DNA from: an uncultured Lachnospiraceae bacterium
Lineage (GTDB): Bacteria; Bacillota; Clostridia; Lachnospirales; Lachnospiraceae
Length of the DNA: 62,703 nucleotides
Reading direction: 5' to 3'
NCBI GenBank assembly: GCA_910588755.1
Contig: CAJUQZ010000005.1
Coordinates: forward strand, 1-62,703
The notes beneath the pieces were generated by a model. The model did no database searches. It saw only the letters and a list, made by a program, of their open reading frames with translations, and was not told the origin of the DNA. A program made the position numbers and the translations under genes. This document shows positions 9,137 through 18,200 of the stretch, piece by piece (within the stretch, counting starts at the first letter, position 1; each line of letters begins with the position of its first letter).

Positions 9137-9165
9137 AGATTAACACAATAAAAACGTTTTTACAA
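9137..9165 (-). promoter_or_regulatory. Candidate GH3 promoter overlapping LacI operator 2
   Basis: Minus-strand TTGTAA (9160-9165) and TAATCT (9137-9142) are 17 bp apart. The second operator, palindrome TAAAAACGTTTTTA at 9149-9162, covers the spacer and part of the -35. Repressor bound here would block polymerase, and with operator 1 could form a loop. The -10 is a weak match, so the exact promoter is uncertain; the operators are not. Confidence 0.6.
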
Positions 9166-9205
9166 TCTATATTTTCAACTTTATACAGTTTTTATAAAGA
9201 ATCTG

Positions 9206-10228
9206 TTATTTTCTATCGTTCCTTGCACACGTTGACTCCCTTGGAACGATTTTCCCCTGCAGCACATCAATACAGCCTTCTTGTTCCCCCGTAATCATTC
9301 CCATCAGATACTTGACTGCCATCATCCCCTGCTTTTCAAAAGATGTCCGCACTGTCGTGAGCGACGGCCGCACCATGCGCGCCATCTCGATGTCATCACA
9401 GCCTGCAACGCTCACCTGACCGGGCACCCGAATCCCACTGTCCGTCAGCGCCTCCACCGCGCCGATCGCACTCACGTCGTTTGCGGCAAAGACTGCGTCC
9501 GGCAGCGATTTTCCCATTTCTTTAGATTCTTTTATAAATGCTTTCATAGAATGGTACGCGGTTTCTTTCTCAAATGCACCATTTATGATACAGTCCTGCA
9601 GCAGATGTATTCCTGCCCGTTCGAGCCCGGCGCAAAACCCCTCCAGCCGCTGTAAGTTATCATGATTGTCATATGCCCCGTTCACATAGACAAATGTGCG
9701 GTGCCCCAGTTCCAGCAGATATTCCGCCACCATCTCGCCCTCATGATAGGAGTCAAAGACAACACTGGAAATCTTTTCCCCCTGCTGCTTCCTGTCTATG
9801 AATACAATCGGTGTCTGTGTTTTCTGAAACAGGAGTGTTTCCTTATCCCGAATATGCCTGTTCAGGATAATGGCGCCGTCAACCCGTTTGCCGAGAATGT
9901 TTGCCATCATCTTCTCGGCCCGCTCGCTGACAAAGATATTCAGTTCATACCCGTATTTTCTGCACTCCTGATCGATGGAGTCCACCAGAACATTATAGTA
10001 TACGCCTCTGATCGAGGTGAGGAAAAGGCCGATCACCTTTGTAAACTGCGACTTTAGATTTCTGCCGTTGAGGTTGGGCACATAGTTCATGCGCTCCGCC
10101 ACTTCCAAAATGTGTCTTTTGGTGTCCGGGCGGAGCACCTCCACACCGTTAAGCGCATTGGAAACTGTGGAGATCGAGACACCGGCCTCCCTCGCCACAT
10201 CCTTAATCGTCACTTTCCGTCCTGCCAT
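9206..10228 (-). CDS. LacI-family transcriptional repressor
   Basis: Sugar-responsive repressor of 340 residues. The N-terminal helix-turn-helix and hinge read VTIKDVAREAGVSISTVSNALNG, with a hinge helix near residues 50-60. The rest is a periplasmic-binding-like effector domain (VIGLFLT, VAGCDDIEMARMVRP, EKQGMMAVKYL). It lies upstream of and parallel to the GH3 gene, whose promoter contains two perfect palindromes fitting this family. Its own promoter has a half-matching site, which suggests autoregulation. The effector is not evident; a beta-linked disaccharide is plausible from context. Confidence 0.92.
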   Translation of the reverse strand: MAGRKVTIKDVAREAGVSISTVSNALNGVEVLRPDTKRHILEVAERMNYVPNLNGRNLKSQFTKVIGLFLTSIRGVYYNVLVDSIDQECRKYGYELNIFVSERAEKMMANILGKRVDGAIILNRHIRDKETLLFQKTQTPIVFIDRKQQGEKISSVVFDSYHEGEMVAEYLLELGHRTFVYVNGAYDNHDNLQRLEGFCAGLERAGIHLLQDCIINGAFEKETAYHSMKAFIKESKEMGKSLPDAVFAANDVSAIGAVEALTDSGIRVPGQVSVAGCDDIEMARMVRPSLTTVRTSFEKQGMMAVKYLMGMITGEQEGCIDVLQGKIVPRESTCARNDRK

Positions 10229-10272
10229 TGCCGCCTGCCCTCCCTAAGCTTCTGATAGTCTCTCGAAATCTA

Positions 10273-10287
10273 CCATAGCGTTTTTAT
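10273..10287. promoter_or_regulatory. Possible autoregulatory LacI half-operator
   Basis: The right half CGTTTTTAT matches the two GH3 operators exactly, while the left half (CCATAG) does not. It lies just after the lacI -10 box, a good place for weak self-repression. Confidence 0.4.
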
Positions 10288-10294
10288 GAATTTC

Positions 10295-10323
10295 ATTATG
10301 CCCTGTCCTGTACCGCTTGTCAA
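10295..10323 (-). promoter_or_regulatory. Promoter of the lacI-like gene
   Basis: Minus strand: a perfect TTGACA (10318-10323), 17-bp spacer and CATAAT (10295-10300). The start site would be near 10288, giving a leader of about 60 bases. Confidence 0.8.
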
Positions 10324-10421
10324 CAATACTTTTTCAAACACGCCCTAAACTCTTTTTCACAGTCCCGGGTGAACCGCATCAGCGCTTCAAAACTGTCCTG
10401 ATCCCCCCATCGCCCTGCGCC

Positions 10422-11923
10422 TCACACGCCCATCTGCATATTCTTCCGGTACTCCGTGGGAGAGACGCCGCTCACACTCTTAAAAATCTTCATAAAATGT
10501 TTGTCATTCTCATACCCCACGCGCTGGCTGATCTCTATGACGCGCAGATTTGTCTCCGCCAGCAGCCGCTTTGCCTCGTTGACCCGAAGTTCCTTCAAAT
10601 AATTGACGAAATTCTTCCCTGTATACTCCTTAAAGGCATAGGAAAACAGCGAGTAGTTCATGGACACATGGTTTGACACGACCGCCATATTCAAGTCCGT
10701 CGCGTAATTTTCCTGTATGAAGGCCACCGCCTGTTCCATGCGGGATTTGTTCCTGTAGTCGTCAAACTCCGTGTCGATCTTTTCGTGAAATCCGATCATC
10801 CAGCCGGTCAGCTCCTCCATCAGCTCGTCAATCTGAGAAAACTGATAAATGTTTCGAAACCGCAAGAGCTCCCCCTCTTTTTCGCGTAGGACGTTCCGGT
10901 AAATCTGTCGAATTTCATCTATCAGCAGGCCTATACTCTTTTCAAACGTTTCGGCGGAATGCCGCCCCCACTTCACCTCCGAGAAAAACTGTTCTGTCAT
11001 CTTGAGCGCGCCCGCAATCCTGTCCGTGCCAATCATCTGCGCGATCTGGCGCATCCTGTCCTCCACCGGTCTTCCCTGTATGGTCTCTTCTCCACGCTGC
11101 ACGGCGTTGTCCTGAAGCGGAGGGCTCTGCGCCACATGATACTGCTCCGCACTGTACTGCACCTCGTGCCGCATGCGCAGAAACGCCTCGATCCGCGCGG
11201 CCTTCGCCTCCCTGTATGCAGTCTTTACGTCCGCCACGCCGCAGTGCACGCCGCTGACGCCAGTATGAAAATCGCGCAGATCATTCTTTAACAGAAACTC
11301 CTTGCTCTCCCTGCCGACAATATAGACATTGCTCTCCTCAATCTCACCGAGGAACAGACAGCCGTTGTTCCTCTCCGCCTCGTCCGCGGTCCTTTCACAG
11401 CAGCACACCATATACTCCTGGTTCAGCAGCTGTTTTTCGAACTGATGTACCGCCGTCTGAACCTCCCTGGGCGTGATATTGTCATTGAGAATCAGATACT
11501 TGAGCTGCTGGCATTCGATCTCCACCGCCCGCTTCGCGCTCTGATCCGCCTGCTGCAGCTCCTCCTCGAATTGTTTCAGGATGGCAATGACCCGCTCCCC
11601 TCTATAGGCTTGAGGATATATTCCCGCACCCCCATGCGCATCATCTGGACAGCGTAGGTAAAGTCGTCATATCCACTGATCGCCACTGTCAGCGGCTTGT
11701 GCGCAAGCTGCTGCATCGCCTCCACCAGCTCGATACCCGTCATCTTTGGCATCCGGATATCCGTAAACATCACATCGACCGGCTGGCTTTGCAGGATCTC
11801 CAGCGCAAGCTGCCCATTGTTGCACTCCATGATATTCTGAACCGGGACGCCGGAGCGCTGCACGATCGCCCGGATTCCCTGACGTATCATTTTCTCATCT
11901 TCCACTATCAATACGGTATTCAT
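10422..11923 (-). pseudogene. YesN-type response regulator (REC + AraC) broken by a frameshift
   Basis: Response regulator of a sugar-sensing two-component system. The first frame (11923 to 11579) is a receiver domain with phospho-acceptor aspartate in VDVMFTDIRMP and the lysine in YILKPIE. The second frame (to 10422) has the coiled linker and an AraC-type DNA-binding domain ending GVSPTEYRKNMQ. The frames meet at a run of four C's on the plus strand (11597-11600). A fifth base would restore GEG-type continuity into ERVIAILKQFEEEL. So a single-base loss in a homopolymer splits the protein, unless it is a sequencing error or a variable tract. A strong GGGGGAAAGG site precedes the first ATG. 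The partner YesM-type kinase is absent; unrelated sequence begins at about 11990. Confidence 0.85.
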
Positions 11924-11951
11924 GTAGCCTTTCCCCCACCTTTTGCCACTC

Positions 11952-11993
11952 TAACGGACAAGTCCGTTATCCCTATCGTTTCTGTAACGGACA
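11952..11993. repeat. Palindrome TAACGGACAAGTCCGTTA plus a third half-copy
   Basis: An 18-bp near-perfect palindrome at 11952-11969, and the same 9-mer TAACGGACA again at 11985-11993. It lies exactly where the sugar locus stops and the TPR fragment begins, so it may be a regulator site of the broken YesN gene or a scar of the rearrangement. Confidence 0.55.
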
Positions 11994-12649
11994 TTCATTC
12001 CTGCTGTGACAAAGCATTGCTTCTTGACTACAAAGCAGAGCTGTTTCTCATAAAAAACGACTATAAAAATGCCTTAAAGAAACGCCTTAAAGCAATCAGC
12101 ATTTTAGAGCCATGCCATACCGCAGATGCCGATTTACGTACAGCAAGCCTGCTTTCAAATCTGCATAACAATCTGTCCAATGTATATCTGCTAATGAAAA
12201 AGCCCAAAGAAGCTACCGAAGCGCTTCATACCGCTTTAGCAATCCGTCAGGAATACGCTCATCTTAGATTGACAGAATCACATGATATGCTGCAACAACT
12301 GATGAATCTGACCAATATGCTGATTCTCTCCAAAAACACTGGTATGGCAATACAGGTGCTTTCTGCCTATGAAAATCTTGTATTAGAACATGAAGGAACA
12401 CATACCTTGGATAATGGAGTCTGCCAGATGATGTATGGTGGGATTGCGCTTTCCGAAGGCAATGCTAAAGAAGCCGAACTTCATCTTTTATCTGCCGAGA
12501 ATATTATTTCGGAAGTCATGGGAACCGATAACGATTATGCCAAAATGGTTTATTTGTACCTGAATAACCTATATGCCAGATGGCAAAAACCGGAACAAGC
12601 TTTGACATATAAAAATAAATACATTGAATGTTCCCACCATCGTCAATAA
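11990..12649 (+). pseudogene. 3' part of a TPR-repeat protein gene
   Basis: From about 11990 the plus strand codes for some 215 residues of helical tetratricopeptide-type repeats (KALLLDYKAELFLIKNDYKNAL, then NNLSNVYLLMKKPKEATEALHTAL, and YLYLNNLYARWQKPEQALTYKNKY near the end). There is no start codon with a ribosome binding site; the upstream continuation of the frame is antisense to the response regulator and meaningless. It is a 5'-truncated gene, function unknown (TPR proteins mediate protein contacts, often in regulators). Confidence 0.7.
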
Positions 12650-12663
12650 CATTTTGGTCACCA

Positions 12664-12800
12664 TGAAAGTTAGCGAAAGTTAAAATTTTATCTTAATTGC
12701 AAAAGTAATGTCAAAAATCGTATAAAATAAGGTTTTTGACATTACTTGTACTGCTTTAAAACATAAATTTGTCAATAAGTGAAAGTTAGCGAAAGTTAAA
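12664..12800. repeat. Direct repeats flanking a long inverted repeat
   Basis: A 21-bp sequence (12664-12684) recurs identically at 12780-12800; each copy contains GAAAGTTA twice. Between them AAGTAATGTCAAAAA (12703-12717) pairs perfectly with 12733-12747 around a 15-base loop. On the minus strand the hairpin is followed by TTTTGC and could terminate the gene ending at 12801. The paired direct repeats are not explained by that and resemble iterons or duplicated target sites. Confidence 0.65.
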
Positions 12801-13110
12801 TTATGCCCAGTATGGTATATATTTTTTATATCTCGGTGCTGTTTCCGGATCAACTGCCTTAATCAGCCCTGCATCTATTGTATTTTGAATTAAACGTGAT
12901 GCTTTTGTCATTTCTTGATCCGATAATCCGAACAATTTCCTAATATCACCATTAGAGACAGCCTCATAATTGACATAAGCCAAACAAGCCTGCATATAAC
13001 AAGTGCGAACACGATCTTCCTTTGTTGTCATTTCAAACGGAACCTTTGCAAACAATACCGCTTTTGTAAATTGATTATTCTGATTCTCAATTCTTGGCGC
13101 AAGCAATTCA
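12801..13110 (-). pseudogene. C-terminal fragment of an AAA_4/RecG-like ATP-binding protein
   Basis: About 100 residues match the end of AlbA_2/AAA_4-type ATP-binding proteins: NELLAPRIENQNNQF, a winged-helix segment (RKLFGLSDQEMTKASRLIQNTID) and the typical ending RYKKYIPYWA. The N-terminal ATP-binding part is absent. The fragment begins inside the 3' end of the ParB-like gene in another frame, which shows that a deletion joined the two genes. Confidence 0.6.
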
Positions 13111-13981
13111 TTTCTACTTTCTGTTTTGGTGTAAAATCTGCCGGAAAATACTGTGACAATGAATCCGCCCTAATCTTAATCTGTTCTCTCTGATTTGCTT
13201 TTTCCTCTCCCAAAATATCATACATTTTATCCATATCAATCCCCTCTGACTGGCTCAGGCGTTTCATCCTGTTTGCCTGCGAAAGAGACGGTGTACACTG
13301 CTCCAAATCCATTACCGCATGAAGCTCATACTGTTCCTCTTCCTTCAAATAAGAAAGTTCCACCGCTATAGTAAACGCTATTTTCCCTTCATCCACCATA
13401 GCAAGAATCTTGGGAATAAGATTTGTCAGACGGATATACCTTGCAATCTGGTTCCGGCTCTCCCCCACCTGTTTGGCTAAAAATTCATCCGAACGAAGTA
13501 TGGGCTTTCCGTTTTTTCCCACATCCTTTGACAGCTTTGTCCCAACTTGGGACATAGGTTCAGTAATTTTCTTTCCCTGCTGCTTCATGGCTTCCAGCTT
13601 CATTTTATAGGCATAAGCTTTCTCACTGGACTTGATATGCTCGCGCTGTAAATTACTATCCACCATCGTTATCGTTGCTTCTGCATCATCCATCTGCACA
13701 ATCATCGCAAGAACCGTGTCTATACCTGCCCATTCGCTGGCTGCTTTTCTTCTGTGCCCTGCAACGATTTCATACCCTGATCCAATTGGGTTTGGTCTTA
13801 CAAGCAAAGGAACAAGCACGCCCTTCTCCTCAATACTCTTCGATAATTCAAAGAGCTGCATATCATGCTCTACCTTGAACGGATGCCCTTGAAAATCATG
13901 CAGTTCGCTGATCTTTACATTTTCTGTCTGTACATTGTGGCCGAAAATCCCACATATACTCTTTTTACTTGTCTGCTCCAT
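13028..13981 (-). CDS. ParB/Spo0J-family protein with a replaced C-terminus
   Basis: DNA-binding partition-type protein (317 residues). It has the nuclease-fold/CTPase boxes (VPLLVRPNP, EIVAGHRRKAASEWAG, NLQREHIKSSEKAYAYKMK) and a helix-turn-helix around VGESRNQIARYIRLTNLIP. An excellent AGGAGG site precedes the ATG. The last 26 residues after KQKVEM (from about 13109) are out of family and translate the wrong frame of the AAA_4 fragment, so the real 3' end is missing. No ParA gene lies upstream. Such lone ParB proteins are common on mobile elements, where they may act as regulators rather than in partitioning. Confidence 0.85.
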   Translation of the reverse strand: MEQTSKKSICGIFGHNVQTENVKISELHDFQGHPFKVEHDMQLFELSKSIEEKGVLVPLLVRPNPIGSGYEIVAGHRRKAASEWAGIDTVLAMIVQMDDAEATITMVDSNLQREHIKSSEKAYAYKMKLEAMKQQGKKITEPMSQVGTKLSKDVGKNGKPILRSDEFLAKQVGESRNQIARYIRLTNLIPKILAMVDEGKIAFTIAVELSYLKEEEQYELHAVMDLEQCTPSLSQANRMKRLSQSEGIDMDKMYDILGEEKANQREQIKIRADSLSQYFPADFTPKQKVEMNCLRQELRIRIINLQKRYCLQRFRLK

Positions 13982-14048
13982 CTGTTGATCCTCCTGCTTT
14001 CTATTTGATTATAGAGGCGTCTGATGAATGTTGACAGTTTTAAAATCA

Positions 14049-14099
14049 AAAAGACAGCCTGCTCCACATCATAAAAATATAGAAAACAAGCTGTCTTTT
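14049..14099 (-). terminator. Intrinsic terminator
   Basis: AAAAGACAGC (14049-14058) pairs with GCTGTCTTTT (14090-14099) and runs into T's on the minus strand. It would end transcripts arriving from the small genes to the right before the parB-like gene. Confidence 0.65.
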
Positions 14100-14176
14100 G
14101 ACTTACCTATTATTCAGTTGTTGATAAGTTTTTTCTGTGATGATTGAATTTGTGAACGATACATTTTTGTATCCAC

Positions 14177-14383
14177 TCATACGAGTTCCATAACTACGGA
14201 CACTTTAATCTCGTGAGAAATCTCTTTTTTCAGGATAGTCTTATGACCATCCTCCCGATATTCCGGTGTTCGGTTAAACTTTGAAATCCTCGTTAAGTGC
14301 GCAAATTCAAGAATTTCTACGAATCCTTCCTTTGTAGACAACATGCGACTTCCACGTGCCGTGAGTGGGGAATAAAGATGCAC
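14177..14383 (-). CDS. Hypothetical small protein, doubtful
   Basis: A 68-codon frame (EGFVEILEFAHLTRISKFNRT within it) with no convincing ribosome binding site before its ATG and no family I recognise. It is upstream of the terminator at 14049-14099. It may be the 3' end of a larger lost gene. Confidence 0.3.
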   Translation of the reverse strand: MHLYSPLTARGSRMLSTKEGFVEILEFAHLTRISKFNRTPEYREDGHKTILKKEISHEIKVSVVMELV

Positions 14384-14682
14384 TCGCCTTAGCTTGCTGG
14401 ATAAATATAAACCGTAAAAACCGCTCTACTTCCTCCCAAAACCTATAATGAACGCCACATATTCACCTCTATGTTACTCCCCCCAAAAATTAAGAATTGC
14501 TTTTTTAGACAAGCCAATGATTAACTATGTCGTGATTTGAAATATGCTTTTTGCTATAGCATATACTTTACTTGCTATTTACTATACCATAGCTTTCCAC
14601 TTTTGAATATAATATTTAATGAAAAAATGGGCAGAAGAAAGCCTGCAAATCTTATAGTGATTTGCAGGTATTATTCCAACCA

Positions 14683-14871
14683 TTATACTTCAAATTCTTT
14701 CATTTCTTCCTGCGACAACGGTCTCCCAAGTTGTTTAGATAGCAGTATCGCTTCTCTCAAACGATACACTTTTCCGTCTGAAGGTGCTGTTAATCTTCCA
14801 TCTGGCATTCTTTCGCCAAATCTATCGAATTTATCTATAATAGTTTTTTGCTTCCTCTCTGCTACGATCAT
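14683..14871 (-). CDS. Small conserved-looking protein, unknown function
   Basis: A 62-residue charged protein ending LREAILLSKQLGRPLSQEEMKEFEV, probably helical. I take the ATG at 14871 because GGAAGG lies about 9 bases upstream; a GTG at 14880 is also possible. Its start overlaps the stop region of a gene remnant at 14877-15011, which suggests the two were translationally coupled, as in small toxin-antitoxin-like pairs. That role is a guess. Confidence 0.5.
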   Translation of the reverse strand: MIVAERKQKTIIDKFDRFGERMPDGRLTAPSDGKVYRLREAILLSKQLGRPLSQEEMKEFEV

Positions 14872-14876
14872 ATCAT

Positions 14877-15011
14877 TCACCCTTCCTTAAAATATTTGTT
14901 GATCAATGCAATGGCACTGTATGAGTCAATATATAGCGTATGCCAATCTATCATTTTTGCCCCTAATTCCTTCATGTAGTGTGATACTAAATCTGTGTCG
15001 TAATATAAATT
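14877..15011 (-). pseudogene. 3' remnant of a gene coupled to the next small gene
   Basis: Reads YDTDLVSHYMKELGAKMIDW and ends INKYFKEG, then TGA a few bases before the next start. Natural-looking sequence extends only to an in-frame TGA at 15012-15014, so the front of the gene is missing or mutated. I do not recognise the family. The rest of the gap up to 15255 is AT-rich with nothing recognisable. Confidence 0.4.
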
Positions 15012-15255
15012 TCAATCAAATTCTATCTTAATATATCTGCATAAAAGAAATGTAAATTCAGATAAACTATCACTCAATCTCATTGTTATTTAGAATTTGC
15101 TTATTACACTGATTTTGTTTGTCTATAACAAATATAACATAAATATTTGTATTCGGATAGCCTCCATCGAAATAAATGTGAACAAAAGAAAACCTCCAAA
15201 TTTTGTTTATCTTGGAAGTTTTCTTCTGATCACTTTCTTCTAACAGATATTTTAC

Positions 15256-18200
15256 TTATCTGTCCATCAATTTATAGCTTATTTCTCTTACAGCCCCTAA
15301 CTGTTTTTCAAACATAATATCCCACAAATCCAAACACTTTGCAGCAATCTGTTTATGTATTTTCCCTTCAGAATTAGCTGTTTCATCATATAAAGCCATA
15401 ATTAATTTTGATATTTCATTCTCAATCCCCCATTGAATTCTCAATTTATCTTTTTCCATCTGCAACACATTTTCACATAGCGCAATAATGATATCTGCAT
15501 AATCAACAACCGAAACAGCACTTTCCTCCAAAAAATGTGTAAATGCATATGTGGTTCTTCGTCCTGCATTTGACTTCATCAGTTCCTGTAGAAATTCCTT
15601 ATCACCTTCTGCATCAATATTTTCACTTTTAAAAATCAATGATAACGGACAGCCCTCGTCAATATCAAACTTTCTATATTCCAAAATAATTTCTTTAGCA
15701 AGTTCCCGATATTTGTCAATTTTTAAATACATCACTGCCCTATGCAGTATGGCTGCCATCTGTTCCTTGCTCTTTGTTCCAACATCAGATATAATATGCT
15801 CAAACTCATGATACTTTATATAAAAATCACAAACTGCATAACCTCCTATTTCCACCAACTCTTTATCTGCAGATTTCATACATTGTTTTACTACTTTGAG
15901 TATTCTTTTTCCATACTTAGAATACAACCTGATTAGCATAACTTTTGAGTCATGAAAATTTACCATTCTGATATCAGATTCATACAAGGACAAGATTCTT
16001 TCTTCTGCCCAAGGTCTGTCGATATTATAAGAGGGCCACAAAACATATAACGATGCGAAGCGAATTATTGGATTTTCGTCCCTTATCAGTTTTTCAATAG
16101 TCTCCTTAAAATGCTCTAATAATTTTTTATCTTCCCACAACATAGCGCCTATCGCATTTATAGCATGTCCTCTTGTACAATTTAACGCGTATTCATGAAG
16201 CGTCCTGCTGCTTAACCGATCCGCTTTTTTTGCGTCCTTCACTTCCTCTGGTTCTGATTCCTTATTATTTAACGCTATCTCTTTTAATTGATTTAATACC
16301 TCAAATGACCACTTGGCATTTTTTAATTTCTCAACAATAATACTAAAGTAACAATCCCGATCTGTCTCCATATCACATGGAAATTCACGAAACATCTTCT
16401 CTATAATTTCTATAGGAACCTTGCTTATATTTTCCGAAAAAGCTACCCCGGAAAATAGAGAATTGATAAAAGCCGACAGTACACTGTCTTTATGCTCGAT
16501 TACAAGTTGAATCATTTCTTCTGTATCTCTACTAACCGCATTGCGAAAGTTACTGACATACATGGAATATGAACTTTCAACAAAACATCCTTTTTCTTCA
16601 ACCCATTCAGAATGCCTTTTCATTGGCAGCTTTTCATTTGTTATGATGCGAAGCCATTGCTTTTTTCCTATATTTTTTCCAGAGATTGGAGATTCAACGC
16701 TTCCCATCTGAGAACTTTCTCTATAATAGCAAGATTCAATTTTCTCAAAACGCCTATTCAATACCTGTAATAATTCTTCCGTTTCTTTGCCTATCCTTTC
16801 TTTTGGCAGACAGGGCAATAATTCCCATTGCAAATCTCCCCAAAAACTCCAATACACAGATTCGTATTCTTTATTTTTGTTCTGCTCAATTCTACACCTA
16901 TACCAATCAGCTGCTTTAGGTGAAAGATACTTACATATACATTGCTCTAAACTACAAAATGCCTCATAATCACAACTGTCACTATGCGCTTTTATAACTT
17001 TCTTTGCTAATTCCAGCTTATCTTGCACTCCACTTGTATTGTCAAAAATATTTTTGTCTAAATCACTACATAAATAACTTATAACCCGATTACTAAAGTT
17101 TTCCGGCAAATATGCCATGCCTGATAAAATGATTTCGTTAAATACATAATATCCCTTTCCCATGTATGGCTCATAAAGCTTCCAAAAAATTTCCGGTGTT
17201 TTGGCGATGATTGACAGATTTGCTTTTTTTATCAATTCCACACAGCATCTCTCAATTCCACGCATATGCCTATACATCCCTGACCATTCACTATACTTCA
17301 CTTCCCATGAATTGCTGGCTGGAATATGTGGAAGCAATAGATCAGTCACCATTTCTCCATTAGATATCTGCAAAGAGTTATCTGAAATAAGAAAATCTGT
17401 TTGTTCACGAAACATCTGATATTCTTTACTTTCAATCCGATTGGACATCCAAAATGCAATCAGACGAATTGTCCTTATTTCCTGTTGGCTTAACATGGAC
17501 TTCAGATTTATGTATAAGTTTTCCGAAAAATCAGGATAATGTGTATAAAATGCCATCCTCAATTCAAACACTTCATTCTGCTCTTTGACCAAATTATTTC
17601 CAATGCACCTTACAAATTCCCTGTCATTCTCTTTACTTTTGAAAGCATGTTCTCTAATAAAAGTAATCTCCTCAGTATCTAAATTAGGACTGATGCTTTG
17701 TAATATCCTAAAAACAATTTCTTTCCTCGACGGGTTCCCAAACCATTTTTCTAATATTCCCTGCCTTATTAAAGCGGACACATACTGTTTTCTTCCAAAA
17801 ATAACATTATTCAGAATATACTCTCCATAAAACTCATTTTCACATTCGTTCGTAATAAACTGGATGATATTTTCGTCTGGTTCAGATCTCTGCCCTAATA
17901 GTTCATAAAAAATAAATTTCATATAATAACGTACTTTTTTAGAAACCAGCAATTGCTCTCCTGCTTCAATAAACTCCGCTGTATCATAATCTAAGATGTT
18001 CTGCAAAAACATTTGGACCTGATATCTCCTACTTGGTGTCTGCTTATCTTTTTCGCCGATCACCTCCTCTATACTTTGACCTTCATAATATTTTTCGGTC
18101 ATTCGCTTTGACATAAAATAATCCAAAATAGATTGATGTACAAAACCAACTTTTTCTTTTTGTACGAATATCATCTCACATGATATTAAGTAATCCAGTC

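Noticed and set aside
11699..11989. Plus-strand extension of the TPR frame back to 11699
   Set aside because: This part is antisense to the receiver domain of the response regulator; protein-like TPR sequence begins only near 11990.
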